The notes below the pieces were generated by a model. That model was not told the DNA's origin, made no database searches, and saw only the letters and a list, made by a program, of their open reading frames with translations. Below are positions 50,754 through 61,650 of a stretch of DNA of 64,000 nucleotides, piece by piece. The number at the start of each line of letters is the position of its first letter. The stretch's first letter is position 1. Source of the stretch: Prunus persica (taxonomy: Eukaryota > Streptophyta > Magnoliopsida > Rosales > Rosaceae); assembly GCF_000346465.2 (NCBI RefSeq), contig NC_034011.1:21037548-21101547 (forward strand). Reading direction: 5' to 3'. Both the position numbers and the translations under genes were made by a program.

Positions 50754-52367
50754 ATGGGTTTGAAACTGAAAAATGTCTTGCCAATGTTTGTGTTCTTGTT
50801 GTTAGCATCCACAGCTAAAGCTCAATCTGCTGCCTTAGATGTGACAAGTGCAAAATATGGTGGAAAGCCAGGCTCTGATATTACCCAGGTAACAAAAACA
50901 TTTGTATTCATATTCGGTTCTGATTAGAATTTGTTTCTACAATTGTTTGCCAAACTAAATCATTAACAGTTTTAAATTTGCGTAATGTTAATTAGGCTTT
51001 AGAGAAGGCTTGGACAGACGCATGTGCATCAACAACACCAAGTAAAATTGTTGTTCCAAAGGGAATATTCAAGTTTGTAGGAACAACTTTTAAAGGTCCT
51101 TGCAAGGCTGCTATTGAGTTTCAGCTCCAAGGAACATTGCAGGCTCCAGTAGATGGCAGCCAGCTCCCGAAGGACGACACTTGGATTGGTTTTGACCACG
51201 TCGACGGGCTCACCTTGTCAGGTGGTGGAACTTTTGATGGCCAAGGAGCACAGTCTTGGAAAAACAATGATTGCAACAAAAATAGACAATGCAAATCTAA
51301 ACACATTGTAAGATGATTTAATCCTACCATGTTGTTTTATATACTTGAAAATCTACCTGTGTCACATAGAAGCGTTTGCGAAATCTTGCTCATTGATCAA
51401 TTCTTGACTTGATGCTACGTGATCCAGATTCACAGCCTGACAATATAAACATATTTGTGTTTGATTGGTTTTCTTAATATATGCAGAATTTGAGGTTCCA
51501 CGTACTCACCAATTCCAAAATTTTGGATGTAACTTCAAAAGATAGCAAAAATTTCCACGTCAATCTTCAGAAGTGCGAGAAGGTTGAAATCAATGGATTT
51601 ACCGTCTCAGCACCTAAGGAAAGCATGAACACAGATGGAATTCACATCGGTCGTTCAACTGGGATCAACATCACTGCCACAACCATCGGAACTGGGGATG
51701 ATTGTATTTCGATCGGTGACGGTACCAAGGACCTCACCGTGACCAACGTTACTTGCGGGCCTGGCCACGGCATAGCCATCGGGAGCCTTGGAAGGTACCC
51801 AGAGGAAGAACCCGTGTCCGGCATCAATATTAAGAAATGCACCTTGACTGATACAACGAATGGTGTGAGGATCAAAACATGGCCTGCTTCCCCAATAGAT
51901 AGCACTGCCTCGGATATTCACTTTGAGGATATTACCATGGTTAATGTTGGTAACCCTATCCTCATTGACCAAGAGTACTGCCCATGGAACGAATGCAAAA
52001 AAGGGGTATCTATCTATAACAATTTATTAACACCATATATATGTTCCTTGTTAATCAAGTCATCATTTACTTAATCTTTAAAAAGATTTAAATTAATCAA
52101 TTAATGAATGGTTTTGTGTAGGTTCCTTCCAAAGTTAAGATCAGCAATGTTAGCTTCAAGAACATCAAGGGCACATGTACCGACCCAGTTGCTGTGAAGC
52201 TTGCATGCAGCCCAGGCCTGCCATGTGAGAATGTGGAATTGAGTGACATTGATCTCAAGTATACTGGAGACAAAGGTCCTATTACCTCTGTGTGTTCTAA
52301 TGTCAAGCCTACAATTACTCGCGTGGCACAGCCTCTTGCTTGTGCTACCGGCGCTGCTGCTGCTTGA
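50754..52367 (+). CDS. Exopolygalacturonase, GH28 family (PG2)
   Basis: Exons 50754-50888, 50996-51307, 51487-52005 and 52122-52367 give 403 residues. A signal peptide (LPMFVFLLLASTAKAQ) precedes LDVTSAKYGGKPGSDITQAL. The catalytic signatures are NTDGIHIG (D199), GDDC (D220, D221), GPGHG (H243) and VRIKTW (R277, K279). The C-terminus ends in an Ala run after PLACAT. Exon 2 has the same length as in PG1 (312 nt) and the same phase, so the genes are tandem paralogues. PG2 has an extra intron before VPSKVKISN. The product should be secreted and depolymerise pectin; pollen expression is inferred from family likeness. Confidence 0.94.
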
Positions 52368-52839
52368 TCTAACAAGCACAAACCATGCTGCTGATGTTTC
52401 TTCAGAGATACATTGGTTGTGTGCTCTTCGATTTTGTGCTAATTGTACTAGGTGTTTTCATCTAAGAGGTGGAAAATATCTCAGTGCATTTTTTTGTTAC
52501 ATCTTAAATGAGATGAATAAATTAGTAGGTATTACATGAAAATAGACATGGGAAAGAGAAAGAAAGTTTTATTTGATTAAAAAAGAATGTTATTGGAATA
52601 TGAATCTTCTTTGGATATTTGTTTAACCAAATTTACTCAATTAGCCTCTTTATTTAATTGTTTCTGTATGAATGACCACCTTGACCAGTGGTGTGCTAGG
52701 AAGGGGAAGAGGGAGGGGTGATTTAGTCCTATGATTTTTGTTTTTTATGCAAGAATAGAAGTAAAAAACTTCAAACAAAAAAAAAGAAGAAGGATTATTA
52801 ATTCTTGTAATGTGTTGAGTTTAAATGCACTTTAAAAAA
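52368..52839. other. PG2 3' flank
   Basis: It contains the PG2 3' UTR and AT-rich DNA. Segments near 52600-52680 (aatcttctttggatatttg, tcaattagcctctttattta) recur near 55085-55140, 56925-56970 and 61495-61550, showing repeated duplication of the flank. Confidence 0.6.
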
Positions 52840-54942
52840 GGGTAAATTGCCGACTACCCCCTTGAACTATCATGCTTGTCGAAATCTCCACCATGAATTA
52901 AATTTTCAGCCAATTTAGCCCTTGTATTAAATTTATTCGCCAACTTCACCCTTGCGGTTAGCTTTTGACAATTTCCATCCAAATCTTTGTTAAAAAAGTA
53001 CCATGTTAGGCGTATACTTCACTGTTGAATTAAAAAGAGTGCTGCTAAACGAACCCTAAAATTAACTAAGTACACCTTACTATTAAGGTATTTATTGAAT
53101 TACTAATTTATCATAATATAAAATGACTAAAAAGGATATATTGAATTGTGAAACAAATAATTATAAATACACTATATTCAACCTTCCCTGTCTAAATGCT
53201 AGAATATGAATCTTAAAATCAAGGTAAGATGATATGATATTTACCGAGCTTTTACAAATCGCTCTCATCAATCCTCTCCTCTCCTCTCTAGCCACATTAA
53301 GGAATGGTTTTTTTTCTTTTGCTTCTCGTTTTTACAACTAATATTCAATCTTGCAGGAAGGATGCCTACTTATCAAGGATGTCTGTTTCTATTATAAACT
53401 ACGTGAAGGCTATATTAAGTCAATGGCTATAAACTCATGGTATCAACCCAAGGCATTGAGAATTGGGCCCGAGTGCCGCCCTTGGCTGTACTCCTTCGTT
53501 TATAATGGATCTGGCAGATGCAATATTTTACTAGTCTTAACTTATATATCTTTCTTCTAGTTGATGGGTTAGTAAATTCGATCTTCTGAGTTTCATCTCT
53601 CTGATAACAAGGAAGCTAAAACAAAATCAACTAATTAGACCAAGCCCATAACCAAGACATGGTAACCATTAACATGTGAATCATCGACCTACAATCTCAC
53701 TAGCACAAAACCAGGCAAAGCATTCCAAACCAAACAGGACAGCAATCCTGGTATCCTCCACCCTCAGCTCCTGCCTATTCTTCCATAGTTGTTTGACAGA
53801 ATCAACCTCAGCGGCTTTGGTGGGTTAAGCAGCAAGTTTGGCAGCAAGGTGGGTTTGGTGTTTGTGATAAAGTGTATTAGGGTGTACTAGGGGTATTTTT
53901 GGTAGTTAAATAGGGTGTACTTAGGTAATTTCACATTTTGATTAAAATATTATGGTGTACTTAAATCATAGGGTGTACTCAGTTAATTTTAGGGTTCGTT
54001 TAGCAGCACTCATTAAAAATTGATATTTTTTTTTTCCTGTTGTTCTTCAAAGAGCTTGAATGGGGGAGAAATAAATCCCGAGGGTGGGGAAAGGGGGGTG
54101 GCTGAGGGGAGAGGGGATTCTGGTTTCTGCAAATGGGGGTTGGGAGGAAGTGGGAGGACGGGGGATGGATTTGTGGGTGGTGGTTGGTGGTTGGGATATG
54201 GGGGCAGAAGAAATCGGGGGAGGGGGTGCTGATTTAGGGTTTTGCGGGGTGGGGGGAATGGGGCAAATTAGAATTTATAAAAAAGCTGAAACTAGAAAAA
54301 GATCTCCAAGAACCAGCAAAACCCAATCCTTGTCAAGCTTTAACTTTATGTACCACACAAAATTGAGAACACCCAAGGTGGTTCCAACCGTGAATTCTTC
54401 ACTCAATTAAAAACTCCATTTTTTTTTATAACAAAAACATTATCTGTAAAATTATAAATACTTATCTGCTAGTAAGCTTTAATATATACTATGTTAATTT
54501 GGTAGAAAGGGCATCATAAATTATTTCAACTTTTAATTACTACATGGAAGGAAGTAATTGGAACTTTTAATTATTTCAACACAATCGGGTGGAGGGGGGG
54601 AAGGGGGTTCTGGTTTCTGCATGTGCAGGGAGGGAGCAAGGGGGAGTAGTCTGTCGGTGGTGGTTGGGAAATGGGGGAGAAGAAACTGGTGGGAGGTTTT
54701 CTTTTTCTCTATTTGATTTTTTTTTTTACATTATTTTCCTTATTTTTCTTAATTCTATACCTTGTAAAATGTAAAATTTACCCTTATATTTGACGGGCAT
54801 TTGGATGGAATTATGAAAAAGCTAACGGCAGGGGTGAAATTGGGGAATAAATTTAATACAAGGGCTAAATTGGTTGAAAAATTAATTCAGGGTGGAGATT
54901 TCGACAAGCGTGATAGTTCAGGGGGAATTCGATAGTTTACCC
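52840..54942. mobile_element. Long-TIR (MULE-like) element downstream of PG2, host of a nested element
   Basis: TIRs of about 145 bp lie at 52840-52987 and, inverted, at about 54799-54942. Shared strings include 'ccttgaactatcatgcttgtcgaaatc', 'aattaattttt/c', 'ccaatttagcccttgtattaaat' and 'tttcacccttgc' (each given in part). An exact 8-mer ttaaaaaa lies on both sides (52832-52839 and 54943-54950). The interior is G-rich near 54060-54260 and 54590-54700 and has no transposase. The right TIR with its flank is also present at 61190-61352. Confidence 0.75.
53037..54011. mobile_element. TIR element (975 bp) nested in the larger element
   Basis: The left end gagtgctgctaaacgaaccc and the inverted right end match through 'taaaattaact(a/g)agtacacc'. 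An exact 8-bp duplication attaaaaa flanks it (53029-53036 and 54012-54019). This fits hAT- or MULE-type insertion. A segment with a splice-like acceptor and an open frame (53351-53560) may be a captured host fragment. Confidence 0.78.
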
Positions 54943-55238
54943 TTAAAAAAACTTAAAAAATTTGCCTTGAACATTTGTTATCTACTATCATCTGCATTTT
55001 ATATGCGTGCCGTATTAATCATTCTTTCTTCTTTGGAGATGTGGATTAGGACAAAACAATGTGCCAATCCCCTTGCAATATGAATCTTCTTTGGATTTTT
55101 GTTTAACCAAATTTAGTCAATTAGCCTCTTTATTTAATTATTTCTCGTCCAAAATATTTAGTACATTGTAAATGTTGTCTGTGAAAGCGAGCGTATCTTA
55201 ACATCTTAGTAACTTTTTGAGTATGCTATCGATTTTAG
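54943..55238. other. Flank and intron-1-like sequence leading into pseudogene 1
   Basis: The last 90 bp resemble intron 1 of PG1 (ttagtacattgtaaatgttg, cttagtaac, ttgagtatgct) and end in the conserved acceptor gattttag. Exon 1 is absent. Confidence 0.65.
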
Positions 55239-56637
55239 GCTATTAATAGTACTTGGAAAGAAGCAAGCGCATCCACAACTTCAAACACGGTTATGATAGC
55301 AAAAGGAAACTACCTGGTTGGTCCAGTGAAGTTTCAAGGGCCCTGCAAAGCTCCGGTTAGTGTTCGAGTTGAAGGAGCCCTGCAGGCTCTTGTAGAGCCA
55401 GAAAAGCTCAAGTTAGAAGATGGTTGGGTCATTTTCCAAAATATTGATGGGGTAACAGTCTCAGGAGATGGCACTTTTGATGGCCAAGGATCAATAGCGT
55501 AATCCAAAAGTGATTGTGCCAAAACAGGAAAATGCAACTCACTGCCTATAGTAAGTTTTTTAAATTTGAAGTGGACCTTCAACATGTGATCATCACCACC
55601 CCTGGTGAAAGTCTAACCACAGATGGAATCCACATCCCCGTTGATGTATATTTTCGAACACCTGAAAAAGAGTATCCAAAAATTACAAATTAAATTACTC
55701 ACAAGTGAGGAGAGACGTGCTTCAAATATTAGGGTTTAGGTTTTTCACGTTCAACCGTCATTCCCTCATTAGCCTAACAATGCTCGTTTTCATCCATGTT
55801 TAGTCGTCATCGCCCTCCTCGACTTGACAAGGCCTAGTCAATTTTCTTATGTCGAGTCGCTACCGTCACTCCTCTCTTCGATTCTGCTGTGCTGGCCTCG
55901 TTGTTGTCTCTCTCATATTCTGGGTGTTGGTTTTGTCATTCACTTTCTCCTCGGTGCGTCAGCATTTCTGGTGGTTGTCTTAGTATGGTGGTTTCAGTGG
56001 GTCTGCTGCTGCTATTGTGCCGACAGTCACCAAGTCAACGATGACTATGGTGCAAGCCGCTTCGTTGGGGTCGGCGCTCACGGTGGAGGTGGCTTTCCTC
56101 ATGCTCCCTCCGTCGTCCGATCTGCGATCTCAAGCCTTACCTTCATGAGAAGACAGCCGTTGTCCAAATATTTGGCGTGGGTGGCTCTTCACCTAGGGTC
56201 TATGGTTTTGGTCCCAATTTATACGGTGTTGGGCAAGGTTTTTGGCAACTAGGGTTGTTGGGTACCATCCTTTTACCCATATTTCCCCTTTTTTTTTTCA
56301 TCCTGTTCGGTTCGGTGTTCCGATTTTCCTGTCCCGATGCCCACCCCTAGTTCTTATAGATTAAGAATATTGTCCAAATGGTCAGTGCCAAGCAAAAATC
56401 CTGTCAAAAGTTAAGATAAACAATGTGAGGTTTAAGAACATTAGGGGCACTGCTGCTGATCCTGTTGTTGTGAAGCTTGCTTGCAGCAAAGGCATTCCAC
56501 GCCAGAATGTATAAATTAGTGACATCCATTTGACATACAATGGGAAAAATGGTGCTGCCACATCTATTTGTACTAACGTCAAGCCTACAAAGACAGGCCA
56601 AATTTTTCCACCTGCTTGTGGAAAGACTGTAGTTTAA
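55239..56637 (+). pseudogene. Exopolygalacturonase pseudogene 1 (PG1 type)
   Basis: Exon 2 (55239-55550) keeps its 312-nt length but has TAA at 55500-55502 in place of a Trp codon. Exon 1 is missing. A scrap of exon 3 (55571-55640, around LQHVIITTPGES) follows directly, with most of intron 2 and the exon 3 start lost. About 700 bp of unrelated DNA interrupts it, and it resumes at about 56347 to 56637 with further stops (LID*EYC and QNV*ISD). It lacks the GDDC, GHG and RVK catalytic region altogether, so it cannot encode an enzyme. The absence of the third intron shows that it derives from a PG1-like gene. Confidence 0.9.
55641..56346. other. Unidentified 0.7-kb insertion in pseudogene 1
   Basis: It replaces the catalytic part of exon 3. 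It is GC-richer than its surroundings and holds a 142-codon open frame at 55824-56252 without recognisable likeness. Its right end, reversed, reads taggggtgggcatcgggaca, like the ends of some hAT elements, but no matching left end is seen. Confidence 0.4.
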
Positions 56638-57242
56638 TTTGCTGCAACTTTAAGGTGATTTAATTGCATCTTAAAGAGATGATTAAAAGGAATTAGTAGG
56701 AATTTAGACGAAAATAATCTGCAGGGCGCCCTTTCCATGCTTAATTGGAATGGTGGGTGGTGGTGGACTACACATACGTAACAGTAATGATGTTATCTTT
56801 TGTATACATGTATTATGGGTTTAGATTAATGTACTATTGTTATTCATGGGAAAGAAGTAGTAGAGAGATGTTAAAAAAAGTTTTATTTGATTGAAAAAGA
56901 AAGTTGTTGGAATATAAAGCTTTGGAATTTTTTTTGGAACCAAATTTACTCAATTATTCTCTTTATTTATTTATTTCTTCTTGAATGACCACCTCGACCA
57001 GTGGTGTGCTAGCCAGGAAGGGGTTGGATGATTCGTATATTCTTATGTTATATATTTTTTATATGCAAGAATAGAAGTAAAAAACTTCAAAAGAAGAAAG
57101 ATTATTTGAGTAAACAGATAAATTTGAATAGACCATTTTTAAAATTAAAAAAATTTTCCTTGATCATTTGTTATCTACCACGATTTGCATTTTTTATGCG
57201 CCAATTAATCATTCTTTCTTCTTTGCAAATGTGAGTTAGGTC
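56638..57242. other. 3' flank of pseudogene 1
   Basis: It is collinear with the PG1 3' flank to about 56875 and then with the PG2-type flank ('tgaccacctcgaccagtggtgtgctag', given in part, occurs at both). So the flank itself is a PG1/PG2 mosaic. Confidence 0.6.
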
Positions 57243-57662
57243 AGTGTGCCAATAATCAAAATACCCATGAGAGTTAAAACAGGTTTCCCGAGTGTGTTTT
57301 GGGTTTCACAATGAGTGCATCCATTCACGTTGGTCAGAGCCCTTAGTCGAGGAGGTTGTGTAGTCGGGCTTGAAGGTGAGCCAACAACCGTGACATAGGA
57401 CTGCATCTGAAGCGGCACAACGATAGAAGAAGGCATCTGGCAGGGGTGACCGGTCGCTAAGGTGTAGCCGACTGGTTGGTGAGCTCCCTTGGCTGCCAAA
57501 CCAGTCGCAGTCGGTGCCTGAGTGCCCATCATCATAGCTTGTCGGAGATCTTCTCGTCGGACATAAGAATATGCTTGCTCCACGGTGGGAAATGGAGCCA
57601 TCTGAAGGACATCACTTCAGGCCTTATCAAGTCGGTTATCCAAGCCATCCAGGAAGATATAA

Positions 57663-58801
57663 GGCTCGTTTGGGAGTGCTTCTTCCCGAAGCGCTTATGC
57701 CAGTAGCGCTTAGGACATAAGCGCTTCTACAAAGAAGCAATTTGTCATTTGGATGTCACATTTAAAAGTGCTTTACACTACATAAAAGCACTTTTGATAT
57801 TTTGTTAAGTGTTTGGCTGACACAATAAAAGCGCTTTGATTTATCTGGAACTCTCCTAAATTGTGAGTCTTGTGGACTTATGATATCACTATCCATGCGA
57901 CAACGACATCTAAAATTATCCCCAACCCCCTTGACACCATCCCCACCAGAATGTTGAAATTGGACCATTCTATTAGTGAAAGCACTGAAAAATGCAATGC
58001 ATTGCCATAGTGCAACCCAGAACACAGCTTCTTTCTAAAGTCGATACAAATTGAGAGGGAGTGCTTGGTGGCACTCTTTGGGGGTTTTGAGCGCGCAATG
58101 CTCGTCCAAAACACTGCAGCCAACAAATCAAAAGGGTTGGCTTCAGGGCAAGTTTTGTGGATTTGTGAGAGGCCTTGCTTGATCATTGCACTGGAGAATT
58201 TGAAAGTGATTGTGCTCATTTTCTTTTCTGGTAAAGGGGTCTTTGCTGCCATAGACTTGGCTTCATAATAAGCCTCTGCTGATTTTGTTTTTATTATGTC
58301 TTGATCAACGGGTCTGCCTCCGAGGGCTGATGACTCCCCGACGAGAAGCAGGTGGGCAAATTCATTTATCTCCAAAACCAGGATTGATTCTTATGTTAAT
58401 GCTTTTTTAATCAAGTTTGGTGCTACATATAATAATGTTTGTTTTCAATAAAATCGAGCACACAATATTATATAAGCAAGAGGCATACAAGAATGCAGAA
58501 CTCATCTCCATTCTCTAGCAAGAAAGAGAGAGGAAAAAAGAAAGAAAGGGTATTTTGGCATTTAAAAAAAATTAAATATAGGTATTTTCGGCATTTTAAA
58601 AGTTTCATTAAAGGAAGCCAAGTGCTTCCTGTGTTTTTGTGCTGCAGCGCTTTTAAGAAGAAGCACCTCTCAAGTGCTTCTTCCAAAACCACTCCAAGTG
58701 CTTTTGGATCTCACCCAAAGCACTTTTGCAATTTTTGCCAAACACCATTTTTAAAAGATAGAAGCGCTTTTCGTTGCTCCAAAAGCACTCCCAAACGAGC
58801 C
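57663..58801. mobile_element. TIR DNA transposon (1139 bp) carrying a host gene fragment
   Basis: The ends are ggctcgtttgggagtgcttc and, reversed, ggctcgtttgggagtgcttt. TATAA lies on both sides (57658-57662 and 58802-58806), and the Copia gag frame continues across the site when the element is removed. Sub-terminal repeats of 'agcgctt' / 'aagcacttt' occur in both arms. The interior holds a BAHD acyltransferase fragment, and no transposase is seen, so the element is non-autonomous. Confidence 0.82.
57878..58375 (-). pseudogene. BAHD acyltransferase fragment (CER26/CER2-like) inside the transposon
   Basis: An open minus-strand frame of 165 codons reads MEINEFAHLLLVGE, then FSSAMIKQGLSQIHKTCPEA, PFDLLAAVFWTSIARSKPPK, HSLSICIDFRKKL and YGNALHFSVLSL. 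This matches the middle of BAHD proteins of the ECERIFERUM 26 kind, which act in cuticular wax elongation. Both the HXXXD region and the DFGWG end are missing and the last 25 residues drift out of likeness, so it is a captured partial copy. The parent gene is not in this window. Confidence 0.75.
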
Positions 58802-59286
58802 TATAAACACAGTCTTCCTAGAGAATGTCGTTGTACTGTTGGATATCAGAGTCACACTACATCCTACTCGGACGACGGAAGTGTATGTCTTGCCACAAGC
58901 CTTGAAGATTATTGTAATAAGTTTCAATCGAGCCACCTGCTTGTCGCAGTCGTTGACTTTGCTATTTAAGGTCGTACACCTGAGGGGTGTACGTGCCATC
59001 AAAGTAGATCGTGGCAATCACATCCCATATTGTTTTCGCCGCAGGAAATCAAATAAAGGTGCTAATCAAGCGAGGGTCCAAAGAATTGATTAGCCAGCCT
59101 TTCACAACTGTGTTTTGGGTGCGCCATCAGTTGAAACTCGGGTTGGTTTGAGTAGGTGTCCCAACTTGTCTTTGCTGGCAACATACATCTCGACAACTTG
59201 GGACCAAAGGGGGTAGTTGGAGCCATCCAACTTGATTCCAATATGTGCTGAAGCTTCATAGGTAATAGTTGGGGTCGGGTATACCA

Positions 59287-59583
59287 TGCTAAAATATGAG
59301 AACCTATGAGTGAATATTGTTTGTGGGAATTTTCTGTGTATTCTTGTCCATGTAGGAGGCCATATTTATAGTACAATATATATCCTTGTAGGTTAAGGAA
59401 CGTAGTAACCCCTAATTCAATTTACAGTAGGAAATCATGAATTAAAGTGACTCAATTACATTTAATATAGGAATTTTTGGCTTGTGAGAAAAATAAATGC
59501 AGGTCCACAAGTCATGCGAATATATACAACCATACTATTTTTCAAATTTGTATCAACTTTCTCACATGGAAGATGTCTACAAC
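59287..59583 (-). mobile_element. Probable 5' LTR of the Copia remnant
   Basis: On the minus strand the sequence before the primer-binding site ends in TTTTAGCA and includes a TATA-like ctataaatatgg near 59360. A start at TGTAGACATC (59583) is only a guess from the TG...CA rule. Confidence 0.4.
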
Positions 59584-59949
59584 TTTTACAAATATTAATG
59601 AGTCTCATTAGCTAAATAATATACAGATAGAAGTTGCACAAAAACATCGTTTGCAACTAATTGATGGCTCTTTCAACGAAAAAGCTTATAGTTAGAGGGG
59701 AAAAGAAACAAAAAAGCTTACCTTGGACAAAAGTAGAGAGTAATTTGGTTTGATAATGTTAGTGGTGCGGTTGTAAGCTTCCAACCGAACAATATATAAA
59801 TTGGGTCGAAACGAAAATGGAGTACATAAAACTTAACCCACTTTTAATCATTCTCAACATCACCATTTACTTGATCCACCAAACAAGGCTCCTTCTGTTC
59901 CATTATTCGAAATCTCAAACTTGACATAACCACAATCAACCCTCAATAG

Positions 59950-60006
<57 letters not shown>

Positions 60007-60197
60007 AATCTGTTCCACCCAAAAACCATGCCTTGCTAAATAAGAATTCAATAGTGAGGGCCTTATATCTAAGGCCCTTATATGATCACTTAGCTGTTAG
60101 ATCAAATTGGTTAGCCGTTGGATCAAATTGGTTAGTTTGATCTAACGGTTAAGAGATATGACCTCATGGCTTTAATTTGAGCTGTGGGTCCAGTCAA
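59584..60197. other. Duplicated PG1-flank segment with 52-bp (TC)n; small hairpin at 60112-60152
   Basis: 59846-60170 matches the PG1 flank at 49743-49960. The (TC)n tract is at 59953-60004. gccgttggatcaaa and tttgatctaacgg form a small hairpin. There is no gene. Confidence 0.6.
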
Positions 60198-60657
60198 ACA
60201 ATATGGGTAGAATATTTTTTAGGTTATATTTCATTCTCCAAAAGAAGGTATTTATAGTATAAGGATGTAACCCTAGTAGGGTCAAACTAGAAAACAAGAT
60301 AAAGACCTAATTACACAATATTTGTACAAAAAGGAAAGAAATATAATCCAAATAAACTGGGAAATAAATATCCTAATTAAGCTAGGTTCTCGCTAACACT
60401 CCCTCTCAAGTTGGAGCAAAGATGTCACGTATGCCCAACTTGTCAAGCGTGTTGAGAAAGACCGTAGTAGACATAGTTTTCGTAAGAACATCTGCTAGTT
60501 GATACTCGGATGATATAAACGGAAAAGAAATAATTTCAGCATATCCAATTTCTCTTTAACAAAATGTCGATCAACCTCCACGTGCTTTGTACGATCATGT
60601 TGCATAGGGTTATGCGCAATTGCAATTGCCGCTTTATTATCACAATACAAATCCATG
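60198..60657 (-). pseudogene. Second Copia remnant: RNase H end and start of the 3' LTR
   Basis: The minus strand from 60657 reads [20 protein letters not shown], then [17 protein letters not shown]. After a frameshift it reads [20 protein letters not shown] and LGIRDIFAPT with a stop at 60406-60408. A purine-rich tract (gagagggagtg) and an LTR start TGTTAGCGAGAACC (from 60398) follow. This is the C-terminal RNase H region of a Copia polyprotein. The upstream part is cut off at about 60657. Confidence 0.88.
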
Positions 60658-61650
60658 GGTTTGGAGGAAGAGAGAGAGAGTGTGTGTGATGGTTGTGGGG
60701 TGGTGGCTGTGGGAAGGTGAGTTGTTGAGAGAGAGATGGAGACTGCGATGGATAAATGGGTGGTCGTGGGTTTGGGGGTGTGTTGTGAAAGGGAAGGCAG
60801 CGACGGTGGGGAAGGGGGATGGGTTGCGAATTAGTCTTGGGGGTGAGTTGCAGGTGGGGAAGGGGTGAGTTGCAGGTGGGAAATGGGTAGTCAGGTTGGG
60901 GAAGAAAAAGAGAGAGGGGATAGGGGATCTGTAGGTAGGATAGGTTTTTGTTTTTGTTCCTTTTTCTTTAATTTTTTCTAAAAAAATAAATTTATTTTTA
61001 ATGTTTTAACTGAAAATTAGATGAAATGTTGATGATTTAGACGGTAGGGGGGAAATTGGTGAAAAAGTTCATATCCTTAATTTTGTAAAAAAAAAAAGGA
61101 TAGTGGGTCAATTAAAACCAAGGTACAAGTTCAAGGGGCAAATCACTAGTACACCCTTCTTAATACAATACCCTATAAAATGTCAAATTTACCCTTATAT
61201 TTGACAGGCATTTGGATGGAATTGTAAAAAAGCCAACAGCAGGGGTGAAATTGGCGAATAAATTTAATACAAGGGCTAAATTGGCTGAAAAATTAATTCA
61301 GGGTGGAGATTTTGACAAGCATAATAGTTCAGGGGGGATTCGAAAGTTTACCCTTAAAAAAAGTTAAAAATTTGCCCTGAACATTTGTTATCTACTATCA
61401 TCTGCATTTTTTATGCACGCCATATTAATGATTCTTTCTTCTTTGTAGATGTGGATTGGGACAAAACAATGTGCCCATAACCTTGCAATATGAATCTTCT
61501 TTGGATATTTGTTTAACCAAATTTACTAAATTAGCCTCTTTATTTAATTATTTCTCTTCCCAAATATTTAGTACATTGTAAATGTTGTTTGTGAATGCGA
61601 GCGTATATCTTGACATCTTAGTAACTTTTTGAGTATGCTATCGATTTTAG
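60658..61650. other. Copy of the MULE-like element's right half and flank
   Basis: A G-rich stretch (60660-60905) with repeated 'ggggtgagttgcaggtgggg' is followed by the TIR copy at 61190-61352. Then comes the same flank and intron-1-like sequence that leads into pseudogene 1. The whole is a segmental duplicate of about 54.0-55.24 kb, diverged on the left. Confidence 0.6.

Larger units (their letters stand above)
57243..59287 (-). pseudogene. Ty1/Copia retrotransposon gag remnant, split by a DNA transposon
   Basis: Read on the minus strand, the frame begins at the primer-binding site (TGGTATACCC, 59286 downward) with IKLDGSNYPLWSQVVEMYVA. It continues with decayed segments and is cut at 58806/57658 by an inserted element. 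It resumes as IFLDGLDNRLDKA, MAPFPTVEQAYSYVRREDLR and a broken zinc knuckle (CTHCETQNT). These are hallmark strings of plant Copia gag proteins. Stops and frameshifts abound, and no protease, integrase or RT follows, because the element is truncated at about 57243. Confidence 0.85.

Noticed and set aside
55824..56252. 142-codon open frame in the pseudogene 1 insertion
   Set aside because: It is biased composition without a recognisable domain, so it was not called as a gene.
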